Of a stretch of DNA of 64,000 nucleotides, positions 1-9,628 are shown one piece after another (position 1 is the stretch's first letter; each line of letters starts with the position of its first letter). The notes beneath the pieces were generated by a model. It saw nothing but the letters and a program-made list of their open reading frames with translations. It was not told the origin of the DNA and did no database searches. The stretch is from Acidithiobacillus sp. HP-2. Lineage in GTDB: Bacteria; Pseudomonadota; Gammaproteobacteria; Acidithiobacillales; Acidithiobacillaceae. The stretch spans positions 62,001 to 126,000 of the forward strand of contig NZ_JACKZA010000003.1 of the NCBI RefSeq assembly GCF_015100155.1, in the 5' to 3' direction. Both the position numbers and the translations under genes were made by a program.

Positions 1-842
1 GGAATCAGGCGTAAGTGCAGACGAAGGCGGCTTATGGACAATTGCAGCCCGGCCTGCCAGCCAATCAGCAAATAGGCAGCTTCCAGAAGCGGACCAGGAA
101 GCGCCCGGGTTGGATGGACGTGAAACAAGGTCAGCAGGAGGGTGATCAGTAAAGGCCCCAACAAATAGGGCGCGGTGATGTGGATTTTTCGCGCCAACCA
201 GATTCCAAAAGGGGCCCCCGGCAGCAGCAACAGGAGGCTTCCTGCCCAGGATGCGGGTAAATGCGCGTCCGCCAAAGTCGCCGTATTTGCGTTGTGATTG
301 TGAAATACAAAGAGAACCACCAGAGGCAGACTGATCATGACCAGAATGACGCGCAGGTATTGCATGATCGCCACCAGCCCTACATCGGCCTCGAATTCCT
401 GGGCAATGGCGGTAATCCCGGCTGCCCCTCCTGCAGTCATGGACAGCAGACCGGTACTGGCTTTGATCTGCGTCCAGCGGCTGAAGAGCAAACCAGAAGC
501 CAGGCTCAAAATCAGGGTGCCAGCCGTTACCAGCAATATGGGTAGCAGATGGGCGGAAATGGCCTCCAGCGCAGCAGTCGTAAACATCAAACCAATAGCC
601 ATGCCCAGTATGGCTTGTCCGGCTCGGGAAAAATGACGGGGATAAGCCAGGTTCCCGAGACTGTTGACGGCGATTCCAGTAACAACACCGGCAAACAGGG
701 CTGCGGCGGGAATCTGCCAGAAGCGGAATAAAACGCTCAGCAGGACACTGCCCACAAGCAGTAATATCCAACGTCCCGTTATGCCGGAAACAGCGCCCGT
801 AAGTTGTGCCAGAAACGTGTGCTCCCCGGGTTTGGTTTTCAA
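1..842 (-). CDS. AbrB-family membrane protein (partial, runs off the window)
   Basis: This minus-strand frame is open from a TTG at 842-840 to the window edge, about 280 codons, so the C-terminal part of a protein usually near 350 residues is missing. The frame is strongly hydrophobic with repeated membrane segments. It contains the duplicated AbrB-domain signature [16 protein letters not shown] followed by a [13 protein letters not shown] stretch, typical of the membrane AbrB family, once mislabelled ammonia monooxygenase. Its substrate is unknown. The TTG overlaps the trmL stop and has an AAGGG sequence just upstream, which suggests translational coupling in a comF-trmL-abrB operon. The start is inferred. 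Confidence 0.8.
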   Translation of the reverse strand, partial: MKTKPGEHTFLAQLTGAVSGITGRWILLLVGSVLLSVLFRFWQIPAAALFAGVVTGIAVNSLGNLAYPRHFSRAGQAILGMAIGLMFTTAALEAISAHLLPILLVTAGTLILSLASGLLFSRWTQIKASTGLLSMTAGGAAGITAIAQEFEADVGLVAIMQYLRVILVMISLPLVVLFVFHNHNANTATLADAHLPASWAGSLLLLLPGAPFGIWLARKIHITAPYLLGPLLITLLLTLFHVHPTRALPGPLLEAAYLLIGWQAGLQLSISRLRLHLRLI

Positions 843-1315
843 ACGCCGCCCTTGAATCCCAATTGCCGCCATGCTTCAAATACCCCAACAGCACAGGCAT
901 TGGAAAGATTCAGGCTACGCTGTCCCGGACGCATGGGTAAACGCAATACTTGACTGGTGGGAAGACTCTCCAGAATTGGTGTGGGCAGACCACGCGTTTC
1001 CGGTCCGAACAGCAGGGCATCGCCTTCCTGAAAAGCTACTTGCTGATACAGGTTTTTTCCTTTGGTACTGAATGCAAAAATACGTGCTCCATGCAGCGCG
1101 TTCAGGCAATGTTGCCAATCCGGATGCCGCAGCACCTCTGCAAATTCATGATAATCCAGTCCCGCACGGCGCAGGCGACGATCATCCCAGGCAAAGCCCA
1201 AGGGCTCTACCAGATGCAGGCGCGCGCCGGTGTTGGCGCAGAGCCGGATAACATTGCCGGTATTGGGCGGGATTTCCGGCTCATAAAGGATGACGTGCAA
1301 AAAAACGTCAGGCAT
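839..1315 (-). CDS. trmL: tRNA (cytidine/uridine-34-2'-O)-methyltransferase TrmL
   Basis: A SPOUT-class methyltransferase of 158 residues, the usual TrmL size. It methylates the ribose of the wobble nucleotide of certain leucine tRNAs. The N-terminal block [18 protein letters not shown] and the C-terminal knot region ([17 protein letters not shown]) are diagnostic for this family. The start is placed at the ATG at 1315, which gives the normal N-terminus [14 protein letters not shown]; the frame extends upstream but would add unrelated residues. The first 8 bases overlap the end of comF, and the stop overlaps the TTG start of the AbrB-family gene. Confidence 0.93.
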   Translation of the reverse strand: MPDVFLHVILYEPEIPPNTGNVIRLCANTGARLHLVEPLGFAWDDRRLRRAGLDYHEFAEVLRHPDWQHCLNALHGARIFAFSTKGKNLYQQVAFQEGDALLFGPETRGLPTPILESLPTSQVLRLPMRPGQRSLNLSNACAVGVFEAWRQLGFKGGV

Positions 1316-2108
1316 GGGCAGGGACCGTTTCGCGCAGGGCGCGGGCCAGAACCCAGACATCAATACGCTGCACACCCACACTTTTCAATAACTCGGCAAT
1401 TTGCCCCGCTGTTGTTCCCGTCGTCATCACATCATCGATAATGGCCACATGGTCGGGCAATTTGCCCCGCAGGGTGAAGGCAGAATCCAGATTATCGCGT
1501 CGGGCGGCCGCACTCAGTCCGGTCTGGTGACGGGTATTCCGACAGCGTCGTAACACGCCAACCTTTACCGGAATACGCCAGCGTTTTCCCCAATAGCGGG
1601 CCAGCAGCAGCGCCTGATTGTAGCCGCGCTCGCGCAGTCGTTTGGGGTGCAGGGGCACGGGTAGCAAGCATGCGGGATGAGAAGGTGGCTGCGCTCCCCA
1701 ACTGTCTGCCCAGGTCGTCGCCAAGGCCCGAGTCCAGTCCAGACGCTGGTGGAATTTCCAGGCGAGAATGGCAGCATTCAGTGGTTCGGCATACACAAAA
1801 GGCGTGTAGACATGATCGTACTGGGGCGCTTCTACAGAACATACTGGGCAGTCACCGTTGGCCTGGAGCGGCAATGCACAATAACTGCAACGGTTTTCTG
1901 GCAGGCGAGGCCAATCCTGGGCACAGGCCTCGCAGAGGGCGGCACCGACCACGCCACAGGCGCGACAATGTTCCGGGAAAAGCCACTGAGTGAGTTTTCG
2001 TCTGCTTTGGTAAAGCTGTTGCAGCGAGAAGCGAGGCAAGGGAATCCGTACACCTTTTGCGAAAGTGGGAGGCTGTAGTTTATGGATTCTGGCGCTTCGG
2101 GCTGACAT
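1308..2108 (-). CDS. comF: ComF family phosphoribosyltransferase-like protein
   Basis: About 266 residues. A cysteine-rich zinc-finger-like N-terminus (CRACG, CEAC, CSYC, CPVC pairs) precedes a phosphoribosyltransferase fold with the PRPP-binding loop [13 protein letters not shown] near residue 225. ComF proteins are tied to DNA uptake in naturally competent bacteria; their enzymatic activity is not settled. The start is uncertain: ATG at 2108 is used, with a TTG six bases upstream. Only about 33 bp separate it from the divergent bioF, so the two promoters must overlap each other or lie inside the genes. Confidence 0.88.
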   Translation of the reverse strand: MSARSARIHKLQPPTFAKGVRIPLPRFSLQQLYQSRRKLTQWLFPEHCRACGVVGAALCEACAQDWPRLPENRCSYCALPLQANGDCPVCSVEAPQYDHVYTPFVYAEPLNAAILAWKFHQRLDWTRALATTWADSWGAQPPSHPACLLPVPLHPKRLRERGYNQALLLARYWGKRWRIPVKVGVLRRCRNTRHQTGLSAAARRDNLDSAFTLRGKLPDHVAIIDDVMTTGTTAGQIAELLKSVGVQRIDVWVLARALRETVPAHA

Positions 2109-2141
2109 TGACAAGGTAGATACCCGTCCTTATAAGAAGCT

Positions 2142-3311
2142 ATGTCTGATACAGCAGAAAATACCTGGAGTACGCAGCTTGCGGATATTCGTCGGCAGGG
2201 ACTATGGCGAGAGTTGCAGTCTCTGCAACCGGACCCGGACGCCGATCGTCCGCAATTTGTGGATGCGGAAGGTCGCTTACTCCTTTCTTTTGCCAGTAAC
2301 GACTATCTGGGTCTGAGCAGGGAGCCCGCGTTACGACAGGCAGCCATTGCCGAAATGGAACGCAGTGGGGTGGGCGCCGGCGCAGCCCCCCTGCTGGGCG
2401 GTGAGCGTCCGGCCCATCAGGCTCTGGCGGCAGATTTGGCAGGCTGGTTGGGTGTGGAAGCCGTGCTGCTTTTCGGGAGTGGTTATCTGGCCAATCTGGG
2501 AATTATTTCCGCCCTGGTCGGCCGTCAGGACCGGGTTTACGCCGATCGTCTCAATCATGCCTCTCTGGTGGATGGTGTGCGTCTGTCCGGGGCGCGTCTG
2601 CAGCGTTACCGGCACGGCGATATGGCGCATTTGCAGCAGCTGCTGGAGCGCGGTACTTCGGGGCAGGCGTGGATCATCACCGATGGTGTATTCAGTATGG
2701 ACGGTGATCTCGCCCCCCTGCCTGAAATCGTAACCCTTGCCCGCCGCTATCGGGCCAGAATCATTCTCGATGAAGCCCACGCCTTGGGCGTGTTGGGCGC
2801 AGAGGGGCGAGGAACCCTCGCGCACTATCAACTGGATACGCACTCTGTGGATGTCATCATGGGGACGCTCGGCAAGGCCTTTGGCGTCTATGGAGCCTTT
2901 GTGGCAGGCAGTCAGGATCTGATCGACCTGCTGCGTAACCGGGCACGGAGTTTTATTTATCATACGGCCATGCCTGCGGCACTGGCGGCGGCAGCGCGGG
3001 TCTCTTTGCAGTTGTTGCGCGGCGGGGAGTCCCGTCGTGCCTGCCTGGTAGAGCATCAGGACTGGCTGCATGCCCAGCTTCCCGATGCGCCCTGGCTGCC
3101 CAGCGCAACGCCCATTCAGGGGCTGGTACTGGGAGAGGCAACGGCGGCTGTGCAGGCGGCTGCCAGATTGCGCGAGGCCGGACTGTACTGCCCGGCAGTG
3201 CGCCCCCCGACCGTGCCTAAGGGCAGCGCCCGTTTGCGGATTACCCTCAGTGCTGCGCATCATCGCGAAGACCTCACGCAGTTGGTGACCGCCCTTCGGG
3301 AGATTTTATGA
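2142..3311 (+). CDS. bioF: 8-amino-7-oxononanoate synthase
   Basis: A PLP enzyme of 389 residues that condenses pimeloyl-ACP with L-alanine in the first committed step of biotin ring assembly. It shows the alpha-oxoamine synthase hallmarks: an aspartate-containing ILDEAHALG motif near residue 210 and the Schiff-base lysine in GTLGKAFG (Lys245). It heads a bioF-bioH-bioC-bioD operon in which each gene overlaps the next by four bases, so translational coupling is likely. bioA is not in this window and bioB is about 13 kb away. Confidence 0.97.
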   Translation: MSDTAENTWSTQLADIRRQGLWRELQSLQPDPDADRPQFVDAEGRLLLSFASNDYLGLSREPALRQAAIAEMERSGVGAGAAPLLGGERPAHQALAADLAGWLGVEAVLLFGSGYLANLGIISALVGRQDRVYADRLNHASLVDGVRLSGARLQRYRHGDMAHLQQLLERGTSGQAWIITDGVFSMDGDLAPLPEIVTLARRYRARIILDEAHALGVLGAEGRGTLAHYQLDTHSVDVIMGTLGKAFGVYGAFVAGSQDLIDLLRNRARSFIYHTAMPAALAAAARVSLQLLRGGESRRACLVEHQDWLHAQLPDAPWLPSATPIQGLVLGEATAAVQAAARLREAGLYCPAVRPPTVPKGSARLRITLSAAHHREDLTQLVTALREIL

Positions 3312-4069
3312 GTTGGTATCGGGAACAGACGGGTCAAGGGCCAGCCTTGCTGTTGCTCCACGGCTGGGGCATGGAAAGCCGGGTTTTTGCGGGTTGGCGC
3401 CCTTTTCTGGAAAAGCATTTTACCTGCATTTCCTACGATTTGCCCGGTCATGGCCGCAGCCCCTGTACGGCGGATGGCATGCAATGGGCTTATGTTCTGG
3501 AACAGTTGACGGACATGCTGGATCGTGAAGTAGAGGCGCCGATTTTGTTGGGTTGGTCTCTGGGTGGGCTGCTCGCCCTCGGACTGGGTCTGACGCAGCC
3601 CGCCTCGTTGAAAGGGTTGGTACTGATGGCGAGTTCGCCGAGTTTCCGCCAGCGTCCAGACTGGACGGCAGGGATTCCTGCCGCAACCCTGGAAGATTTT
3701 GGCCAGCGCCTGCACAGTGATCCCCAGGGAACCCGCAAAAGGTTTTTAGCCCTGCAGGTTTTAGGTGATCCACAAGGACGACGCGCGCTGGAGGGCATGA
3801 GCAACTGGCCGTCGCCTGATCCTGTCTGTCTGGCTGATGGGTTGACTCTTCTCCACGAAGTAGATTTACGCGATCGGTTGGATAGCTTGTCCATGCCGGT
3901 TCAGCTGATTCATGGTGCGCAGGACCGCATTGTGCCTCCGGAAGCCAGTTTTTACCTGCAGCAACATCTTCCCGGCAGCCATCTGCATGTGCTTGAAAAG
4001 GCAGGGCATGCGCCCTTTTTATCGCAGCCGCAAGCCTGCCGGGATGCTCTTTTGGAGGTCTGGGCATGA
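3308..4069 (+). CDS. bioH: Pimeloyl-ACP methyl ester carboxylesterase BioH
   Basis: An alpha/beta hydrolase of 253 residues. It removes the methyl ester from pimeloyl-ACP methyl ester and so ends the BioC/BioH pimelate pathway. The nucleophile elbow GWSLG (Ser84), an Asp in HGAQDRIVP near residue 206 and a His in EKAGHAPFL near residue 234 form the expected triad. The oxyanion region LLLHGWGM is at the N-terminus. Its place between bioF and bioC, overlapping both, supports BioH over other esterases. Confidence 0.93.
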   Translation: MSWYREQTGQGPALLLLHGWGMESRVFAGWRPFLEKHFTCISYDLPGHGRSPCTADGMQWAYVLEQLTDMLDREVEAPILLGWSLGGLLALGLGLTQPASLKGLVLMASSPSFRQRPDWTAGIPAATLEDFGQRLHSDPQGTRKRFLALQVLGDPQGRRALEGMSNWPSPDPVCLADGLTLLHEVDLRDRLDSLSMPVQLIHGAQDRIVPPEASFYLQQHLPGSHLHVLEKAGHAPFLSQPQACRDALLEVWA

Positions 4070-4950
4070 ATCCATCGACGCCAGCAGATTATCAGCTGGA
4101 AAAGCGCGCGATCCGCCGCGCTTTTGACCAGGCTGCCAGCTCCTATGAGGCCAGTGCTGTTCTTCAGGACCAGGTAGGCCAGCAACTCATCGAACGACTG
4201 GACCTGGTCAAGCTGGAACCACAATGGATTCTGGATCTGGGCAGTGGCACCGGCCTGCAAAGTCGGCGCCTGAATCGTCGTTATCCCAAGGCACGGTTGC
4301 TGGCGGTGGATTTGGCCGTCGGCATGCTCCAGCAGGCGCGACTGCGCAAGAGCTGGCGGCAACGCCAGTACTTTTGTCAGGGGGATGCCGAACATCTGCC
4401 GCTGGCGACAGGATCCATGGACCTGCTTTTCGCCAACATGTCCATCCAATGGTGTAATGATCTGGATCGGGTGCTGCGCGAATTTGCCCGGGTCCTGCGT
4501 CCCGGGGGGCTGTTGATGTTCAGTACCCTGGGTCCGGATACCCTCACCGAGTTGCGCCAGTCTTTTGCCAGGCTGGATGATCAACCCCATGTCATACCAT
4601 TTATGGATATGCACGATATTGGCGATGCCCTGGTTCGCCAGGGCTATGAAATGCCGGTGCTGGATGTCGAACATTTTCAGTTGACTTACGCAGCGCTGGA
4701 GGATCTTTTGCGTGATCTGCGCAACATTGGTGCGACCAATGCCTCGGTCAATCGCCCACGCGGTTTGTTGACGCCCGGTCGTTTGCAAATCCTGCGCGAT
4801 GCTTATGAACAGTTTCGTAAAGATGGGCGTTTGCCAGCCACCTATGAGGTGGTTTACGGGCATGCCTGGAGTAGTGGACCGCGTCCTGAGATTCGAGAGG
4901 ATGGCGCAGTTACCCTGCCCTATCCGCAAATGCGGAGGCATATTAAATGA
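4066..4950 (+). CDS. bioC: Malonyl-[ACP] O-methyltransferase BioC
   Basis: A class I SAM-dependent methyltransferase of 294 residues. It caps malonyl-ACP so that fatty acid synthesis can build the pimeloyl chain for biotin. SAM-binding motif I is WILDLGSGTGLQSRRL near residue 53, followed by the acidic VDLAVGM strand end and a post-I block with the DLLFANMSIQW stretch, typical of BioC. It overlaps bioH by four bases at its start and bioD by four at its end. Confidence 0.94.
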   Translation: MNPSTPADYQLEKRAIRRAFDQAASSYEASAVLQDQVGQQLIERLDLVKLEPQWILDLGSGTGLQSRRLNRRYPKARLLAVDLAVGMLQQARLRKSWRQRQYFCQGDAEHLPLATGSMDLLFANMSIQWCNDLDRVLREFARVLRPGGLLMFSTLGPDTLTELRQSFARLDDQPHVIPFMDMHDIGDALVRQGYEMPVLDVEHFQLTYAALEDLLRDLRNIGATNASVNRPRGLLTPGRLQILRDAYEQFRKDGRLPATYEVVYGHAWSSGPRPEIREDGAVTLPYPQMRRHIK

Positions 4951-5651
4951 ATCTGGCAGAAAGATTGGAAAATCCGCCAGCGCAGCCGCTCCGGAGTCTT
5001 TTTGTCACCGGGACGGATACAGGTGTGGGCAAGACGGCGGTGACAGCTGCTCTGGCGCAACGCTGTGCACGTGAAATGGGCCGGGTCGCAGCCTTGAAGC
5101 CGGTGGTTTCCGGTGTGGAAGCCAATGGGCAGTGGAGTGACGTGGAAATTCTGCGCACCGCGTCAACGCCCTCACGCTCTTTTGAACAAACCTGCCTTTA
5201 TGCTTTGGATCCGCCCATCGCTCCGCATTGGGCGGCAGCACAAGCCGGCCTGACCCTGGACCGGCACAGGATTCAGCGCTTTATTGAACAGCAGTCAGCA
5301 GATATGGATGCCGTACTGGTAGAGGGAGCGGGCGGTTTTCTGGTCCCGCTGGGTGATAATTGGAGTTTTGCTGACCTGGCCCTTGGTTTGCAATTTCCGG
5401 TGCTCCTGGTCGTAGGTCTGCGCCTCGGTGCCATCAACCATGCCCTGCTTAGCGCCGAGGCTATTCTTGCCCGTGCGTTGCCGCTGGCGGGCTGGGTGGC
5501 TAATCATCTTCAACCCGATCTCGCTCCGGGAACCCTGGAAACTTTGCAGCGACTGATGCCCAGCCCCTGTCTGGGAGAAATCCCCTTTCAGGCAGAGGCA
5601 ACCAGTGTCTGCAGGAGTCAGTATCTGTCTCTTCCGACGTGTTGGGAATGA
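4947..5651 (+). CDS. bioD: Dethiobiotin synthetase
   Basis: An ATP-dependent carboxylase of 234 residues that closes the ureido ring of dethiobiotin. The P-loop FVTGTDTGVGKT is at about residues 19-30, and the VEGAGGFLVPLG motif, conserved in BioD, follows near residue 121. The gene ends the biotin operon. About 115 bp of intergenic sequence before htpX has no recognisable terminator. Confidence 0.96.
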   Translation: MNLAERLENPPAQPLRSLFVTGTDTGVGKTAVTAALAQRCAREMGRVAALKPVVSGVEANGQWSDVEILRTASTPSRSFEQTCLYALDPPIAPHWAAAQAGLTLDRHRIQRFIEQQSADMDAVLVEGAGGFLVPLGDNWSFADLALGLQFPVLLVVGLRLGAINHALLSAEAILARALPLAGWVANHLQPDLAPGTLETLQRLMPSPCLGEIPFQAEATSVCRSQYLSLPTCWE

Positions 5652-5767
5652 TGTTAGGATTCAAACGGCTGCCATAAAAAATAGAGGGCAGCTGATCACG
5701 GCGCGGCGGGTATTACAGCGGGAGCCGTGGCAGTAAACCGTAGATATTCTGATGGAGCGTGAATGTC

Positions 5768-6664
5768 ATGAAATCATTCAAGAGCATAGCCTTGTTGGTG
5801 GGTGCTAATTTACTTATTTTTATCACCCTTTCCATTACTTTTTCGGTCCTGGTGAATCTGGTTTTACCCGCTTTTGGCGTAGATCTGCGCGGGGTGGTCA
5901 GTATGACCGATTTACTCTGGGCGCTGGTCATTGGTTTTGGGGGAGCTTTTATTTCCCTGCTGATGTCCAAGCATCTGGCGCGGGCAGGTATGCAGATGCA
6001 ACGCATCGAGCAACCTCAGTCCGCCAAGGAGCGGCTGATTTACGATGCCGTGGCACAGTTGTCTACGCGTTTGGGCATCCAGATGCCAGAAGTCTGGGTT
6101 TACTGGAGTGATGATCCCAATGCCTTTGCTACGGGGCCGGGGCGTAACCACAGCATGGTGGCGGTCAGCAGCGGGCTCGTGAATCTGCTCAATGATAATG
6201 AAGTTCGAGCGGTGCTGGCCCATGAAATGGGTCATGTTTACAATGGCGATATGGTCAGCACGACGTTGCTTCAGGGGCTGATGAATACTTTTGTATTCTG
6301 GTTGTCGATGTTGGCGGCCCGGCAATTTGATGATCGCCCGATGATTGCTTTTGCGGTTTCCATGTTCCTGCAGGTTGCCTTGTCGTTTTTGGCGCTGATT
6401 CCCATCACCTGGTTTTCACGTCGCCGGGAATTTGCAGCAGATCGTTTTGCCGCAGAGCAGATTGGGGCTGGCGCGATGATTTCTGCTTTGCAGAAGCTGC
6501 ATCAGCGGGCTACAGCCATGCACGTCGAGCATGATGCGGTCCGTGATCCCATGGCGACTGCCTATATTTCGGGTAGCTGGAAGGGGCTTTTTGCGACCCA
6601 CCCCAGCCTGGAAGCGCGGGTTGCGGCTTTGCAGGCTCTGCAAAAAGGGTATAGTTATTCGTAG
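5768..6664 (+). CDS. htpX: Membrane-bound zinc metalloprotease HtpX
   Basis: An integral-membrane M48 protease of about 298 residues that degrades damaged membrane proteins. Two N-terminal membrane segments precede the zinc site HEMGH, and two more hydrophobic segments follow before the third-ligand region RRREFAADRFAAE. Length and order match HtpX. The ATG at 5768 is preferred over an in-frame GTG nine bases upstream, because the GGAG at about 5754 is better spaced for the ATG. The gene stands alone between the biotin operon and aat. Confidence 0.95.
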   Translation: MKSFKSIALLVGANLLIFITLSITFSVLVNLVLPAFGVDLRGVVSMTDLLWALVIGFGGAFISLLMSKHLARAGMQMQRIEQPQSAKERLIYDAVAQLSTRLGIQMPEVWVYWSDDPNAFATGPGRNHSMVAVSSGLVNLLNDNEVRAVLAHEMGHVYNGDMVSTTLLQGLMNTFVFWLSMLAARQFDDRPMIAFAVSMFLQVALSFLALIPITWFSRRREFAADRFAAEQIGAGAMISALQKLHQRATAMHVEHDAVRDPMATAYISGSWKGLFATHPSLEARVAALQALQKGYSYS

Positions 6665-6717
6665 TGTTCTGGCTGGGGAGTGATTGTAGATGCACCTGAA
6701 TATGGGAGTGGACAGCA

Positions 6718-7443
6718 TTGCGCCCTGAACGGGTAAAACCGGTTCTCCTCAGCAGTCAAAATGCCTCCGTCATTTTTCCGGATCCGGAACAAGCCGACAG
6801 TAACCTGATTGCAGTAGGGGGTGATTTATCCCGAAAGCGTATTCTTCAGGCTTATGCTCAGGGTGTATTCCCCTGGTTTGGTGAGGAAGATCCCATCTTG
6901 TGGTGGTCCCCTGATCCTCGTGGGGTGCTGGAACCCCGTGCCATTCATATCAGTCGCAGTTTAATGAAAAATGCTGAAGTCGCGTCCTGGCAGGTGGTTC
7001 TCGATCAGGACTTCGCTGGTGTTATGGATGAGTGTGCGGCTCCGCGTTCAGGTCAGGGCGGGACCTGGATAACTGTCGAGATGCGTAATGCCTATCTGGA
7101 TCTCTTTGCTGCGGGTGCTGCCCACTGTGTGGAAATTCTTCAACATGGCCAGCGGGTTGGTGGATTATATGGCGTTGAGCTGGGCGCAATTTTTTTCGGA
7201 GAATCGATGTTCAGCCGGGTTCCCGACGCCTCAAAAATTGCTTTGGTCTGGTTGGCCCGACATTTGGCGCATTGGGGTTTTGGTCTGATTGATACCCAGT
7301 TTTTGACCCCACACCTGCAAAGCATGGGCGCTTCTGAAATTCCACGTGCTGAATTTTTGCAGCTTTTGACCAGATTGAAAGCCCAGGCAACTCAAGGGGC
7401 GTGGCAGGAGCTTTTGCCCTGGGAGCACATTTTTTGGCGATGA
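6718..7443 (+). CDS. aat: Leucyl/phenylalanyl-tRNA-protein transferase
   Basis: This 241-residue enzyme adds Leu or Phe from charged tRNA to proteins with N-terminal Arg or Lys, which marks them for ClpAP. The family signatures GGDLSRKRILQAYAQGVFPW and ILWWSPDPRGVL are present. No in-frame ATG lies upstream before a stop, so a TTG start at 6718 is inferred, with a GGGAG about 10 bases upstream. It overlaps bpt by four bases, placing both N-end-rule transferases in one unit. Confidence 0.94.
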   Translation: MRPERVKPVLLSSQNASVIFPDPEQADSNLIAVGGDLSRKRILQAYAQGVFPWFGEEDPILWWSPDPRGVLEPRAIHISRSLMKNAEVASWQVVLDQDFAGVMDECAAPRSGQGGTWITVEMRNAYLDLFAAGAAHCVEILQHGQRVGGLYGVELGAIFFGESMFSRVPDASKIALVWLARHLAHWGFGLIDTQFLTPHLQSMGASEIPRAEFLQLLTRLKAQATQGAWQELLPWEHIFWR

Positions 7444-8141
7444 GTTTTTATATGTCGACCTTGCAAACCTGTCCCTATCTGCCGGAACAGGAAGAATTGC
7501 TGGTATTGAGTGATCCGCGCGCAGTGCTGGAAAGCGTGGAATACGATCAACTGTTACGAAAGGGTTTTCGACGCAATGGTCCCGTCGCGTATCGGCCTAT
7601 GTGTCCGCAATGTGATGCGTGTGTTTCCGTTCGTATCCCGGTGGATCATTTCCAGCCGGACAGGGGGCAAAAACGCACCTGGGCACGTAACCAGGATCTG
7701 AGCATGCGTGTGGTAAGGCCTTATCCGGATGCGCAACATGCCCGCCTGTTTGCCGACTACCAGCGTTTGCGACATCCGGATGGCGGTATGGACCAGGATG
7801 CTGATCGTCTGTATGCAGAATTGATGACGGATACCAGTGCTGTGGATTCGCGGTTGCTGGTGTTTGAAAAAGACCAGGAGCCCTTGGCTGTCGCTCTGGT
7901 TGATCAGCTGGCGCATGGATTATCGGCGGTTTATACGTTTTATCGGACGGACCTGGCGAAGCGTGGACTGGGCACTTTTGCAATTTTAAAGCAAATTGAA
8001 TGGGCCCGTAAGCAGGGATTTTCACATCTGTATCTCGGTTATTGGGTCGCAGAAAGTTCAAAAATGGATTATAAAAGGCGTTTTTCGCCCCTGGAAGGTT
8101 TTATCGCCGGTGAATGGCGACTGCTTTCCACCCATCGTTAA
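7440..8141 (+). CDS. bpt: Aspartate/glutamate leucyltransferase (Bpt)
   Basis: A protein of 233 residues from the bacterial arginyl-transferase-like family. It transfers Leu to N-terminal Asp or Glu. The Cys motif MCPQCDACVSVRIPVDHF near residue 53 and the C-terminal YLGYWVAESSKMDYKRRF block are characteristic. The start ATG overlaps the aat stop (ATGA), with the N-terminus MSFYMSTLQTCPY. Pairing with aat supports the Bpt assignment; exact residue specificity is inferred from the family. Confidence 0.93.
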   Translation: MSFYMSTLQTCPYLPEQEELLVLSDPRAVLESVEYDQLLRKGFRRNGPVAYRPMCPQCDACVSVRIPVDHFQPDRGQKRTWARNQDLSMRVVRPYPDAQHARLFADYQRLRHPDGGMDQDADRLYAELMTDTSAVDSRLLVFEKDQEPLAVALVDQLAHGLSAVYTFYRTDLAKRGLGTFAILKQIEWARKQGFSHLYLGYWVAESSKMDYKRRFSPLEGFIAGEWRLLSTHR

Positions 8142-8162
8142 TCCAGATAGAAAATCACATCC

Positions 8163-8942
8163 ATGCTTAATGCCGCACCGGATATATTCCGTACCTTTTC
8201 ACCCTGGGCCCTGACCGGCGTATTGGGGCTGCTGGGAAGTGCCTGGGCCCTGTCGGCATGGCAAAAGTTGGGGGTCGGCAAGGACCTGCTCTGGTCGGCT
8301 GCGCGCGCGACGTTACAACTGGGAATTATGGGTTTTGTGCTGGGCTGGTTGTTCCGTCAGCATCAACCCTGGTTACTGCTGGTGTTTCTGGTGCTGATGA
8401 TTCTCATGGCCGGCCGATTCAACCGCAAACGGGGCGCTGGGATTCCGCATGCCTACTGGATTGGTGTCGGTAGTATTGGTATTGCGGCAACGGTCACGCT
8501 GGCCTGGATGCTGTTTTCCGGTTTGGTATTCTGGCGCGGCGAATCTCTGGTGCCTATTGGCGGGATGATTATTGGCAATGCCATGAATGCCGTATCTCTG
8601 GCGTTGAATCGTTTGCGCAGTGAAATTGATCAGCGCGAGGATATGTTGCTGGCGATGCTGGCGCTGGGTGCCGGACATCGTCAGGCCATGCGCAGTCTCT
8701 ACGGCATTGTGGTGCGCAGTTCGCTGATTCCTACCATTGATAGCCTGAAAAGTGTCGGCATGATTCATATTCCAGGTATTACAGCGGGAATGATTCTGGC
8801 GGGCATGGCGCCGCTTGCAGCTGTTTCCATGCAGTTGGTGGTGATGCTGATGCTGACCGCCTCAGTCACCTTGAGTGTTTCTACGGCGGTCTTGTTGGCG
8901 GCACCTTACGCCCTGACATTTTCTCAGCGTACAGAAGGATAA
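8163..8942 (+). CDS. FetB-type ABC transporter permease (UPF0014), no ATPase partner nearby
   Basis: A membrane protein of 259 residues with about seven hydrophobic segments. It has the UPF0014/FetB signature near the C-terminus (SVGMIHIPGITAGMILAGM), preceded by an AIGxGHRQAMR-like coupling region (ALGAGHRQAMRSLYG). FetB works with the ATPase FetA in iron efflux linked to oxidative stress. No FetA-like gene lies within this window, so it is an orphan permease here, and iron export is inferred only. No clear ribosome binding site precedes the ATG at 8163. The exonuclease gene follows after 5 bp. Confidence 0.85.
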   Translation: MLNAAPDIFRTFSPWALTGVLGLLGSAWALSAWQKLGVGKDLLWSAARATLQLGIMGFVLGWLFRQHQPWLLLVFLVLMILMAGRFNRKRGAGIPHAYWIGVGSIGIAATVTLAWMLFSGLVFWRGESLVPIGGMIIGNAMNAVSLALNRLRSEIDQREDMLLAMLALGAGHRQAMRSLYGIVVRSSLIPTIDSLKSVGMIHIPGITAGMILAGMAPLAAVSMQLVVMLMLTASVTLSVSTAVLLAAPYALTFSQRTEG

Positions 8943-8947
8943 TTGAT

Positions 8948-9553
8948 ATGGCCGCACTCGCTGGACGTTTTCGTGGTTTTTTGCCCGTAGTGGTGGATGT
9001 GGAGACGGCGGGTTTTGACCCAGAGCGTAATGCTTTGCTGGAGGTGGCAGCGGTCATTATCGGTGGAGAAGTGGGACAGCTGAAACCGGTAGCCAGCCAT
9101 CACTTTCACGTCATGCCCTTTACGGGCGCGGTGCTTGATCCGGCGGCACTGGCTTTTACCGGAATTGATCCTTTTCAGCCATTGCGCGGAGCGGTTTCCG
9201 AAGAAGAAGCACTGCGCAACATTTTTCGCGCCATTCGTACGGCGGTTAAGGCTGCACAGTGCCGACGGGCGATTCTGGTAGGTCACAATGCCGCCTTTGA
9301 TTTGTCTTTTATCAAGGCGGCAGAAAAACGTTCTGGAGTGAAAAACAATCCATTTCATCTGTTCAGTACTTTTGACACCGTCAGTCTGGCGGGCCTCGCT
9401 TATGGTGAAACGGTACTGGCCAAAGCGGCACTGGCGGCAGGTTTACCCTGGGATCATGAACAGGCACATTCAGCGTTATATGATGCGCGCCAGACGGCTG
9501 AACTATTTTGCAAGATAGTGAACGGCTTTGACCTGAATCGGGAATATTCCTGA
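8948..9553 (+). CDS. DEDD-family 3'-5' exonuclease, RNase T-like
   Basis: A protein of 201 residues with the three exonuclease blocks of the DEDDh family: VDVETAGFD near residue 17, GHNAAFDLSFI near residue 116, and a late HSALYDARQTAELF with the catalytic His and Asp. Size and the C-terminal motif fit ribonuclease T, which trims tRNA and other 3' ends. A DNA polymerase III epsilon-like exonuclease cannot be ruled out, so no symbol is given. An AGAAGGA ribosome binding site precedes the ATG. Confidence 0.85.
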   Translation: MAALAGRFRGFLPVVVDVETAGFDPERNALLEVAAVIIGGEVGQLKPVASHHFHVMPFTGAVLDPAALAFTGIDPFQPLRGAVSEEEALRNIFRAIRTAVKAAQCRRAILVGHNAAFDLSFIKAAEKRSGVKNNPFHLFSTFDTVSLAGLAYGETVLAKAALAAGLPWDHEQAHSALYDARQTAELFCKIVNGFDLNREYS

Positions 9554-9628
9554 AGTTGTTGCAGCAGCAGTCAACACCCGGTGCTTCTGTTAGAATATTG
9601 GCATCTACCATTTTAAGAGGGGCAAAAC

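Noticed and set aside
5652-5767. Possible small RNA or tRNA between bioD and htpX
   Set aside because: GC-rich short repeats are present, but no cloverleaf or strong terminator could be formed.
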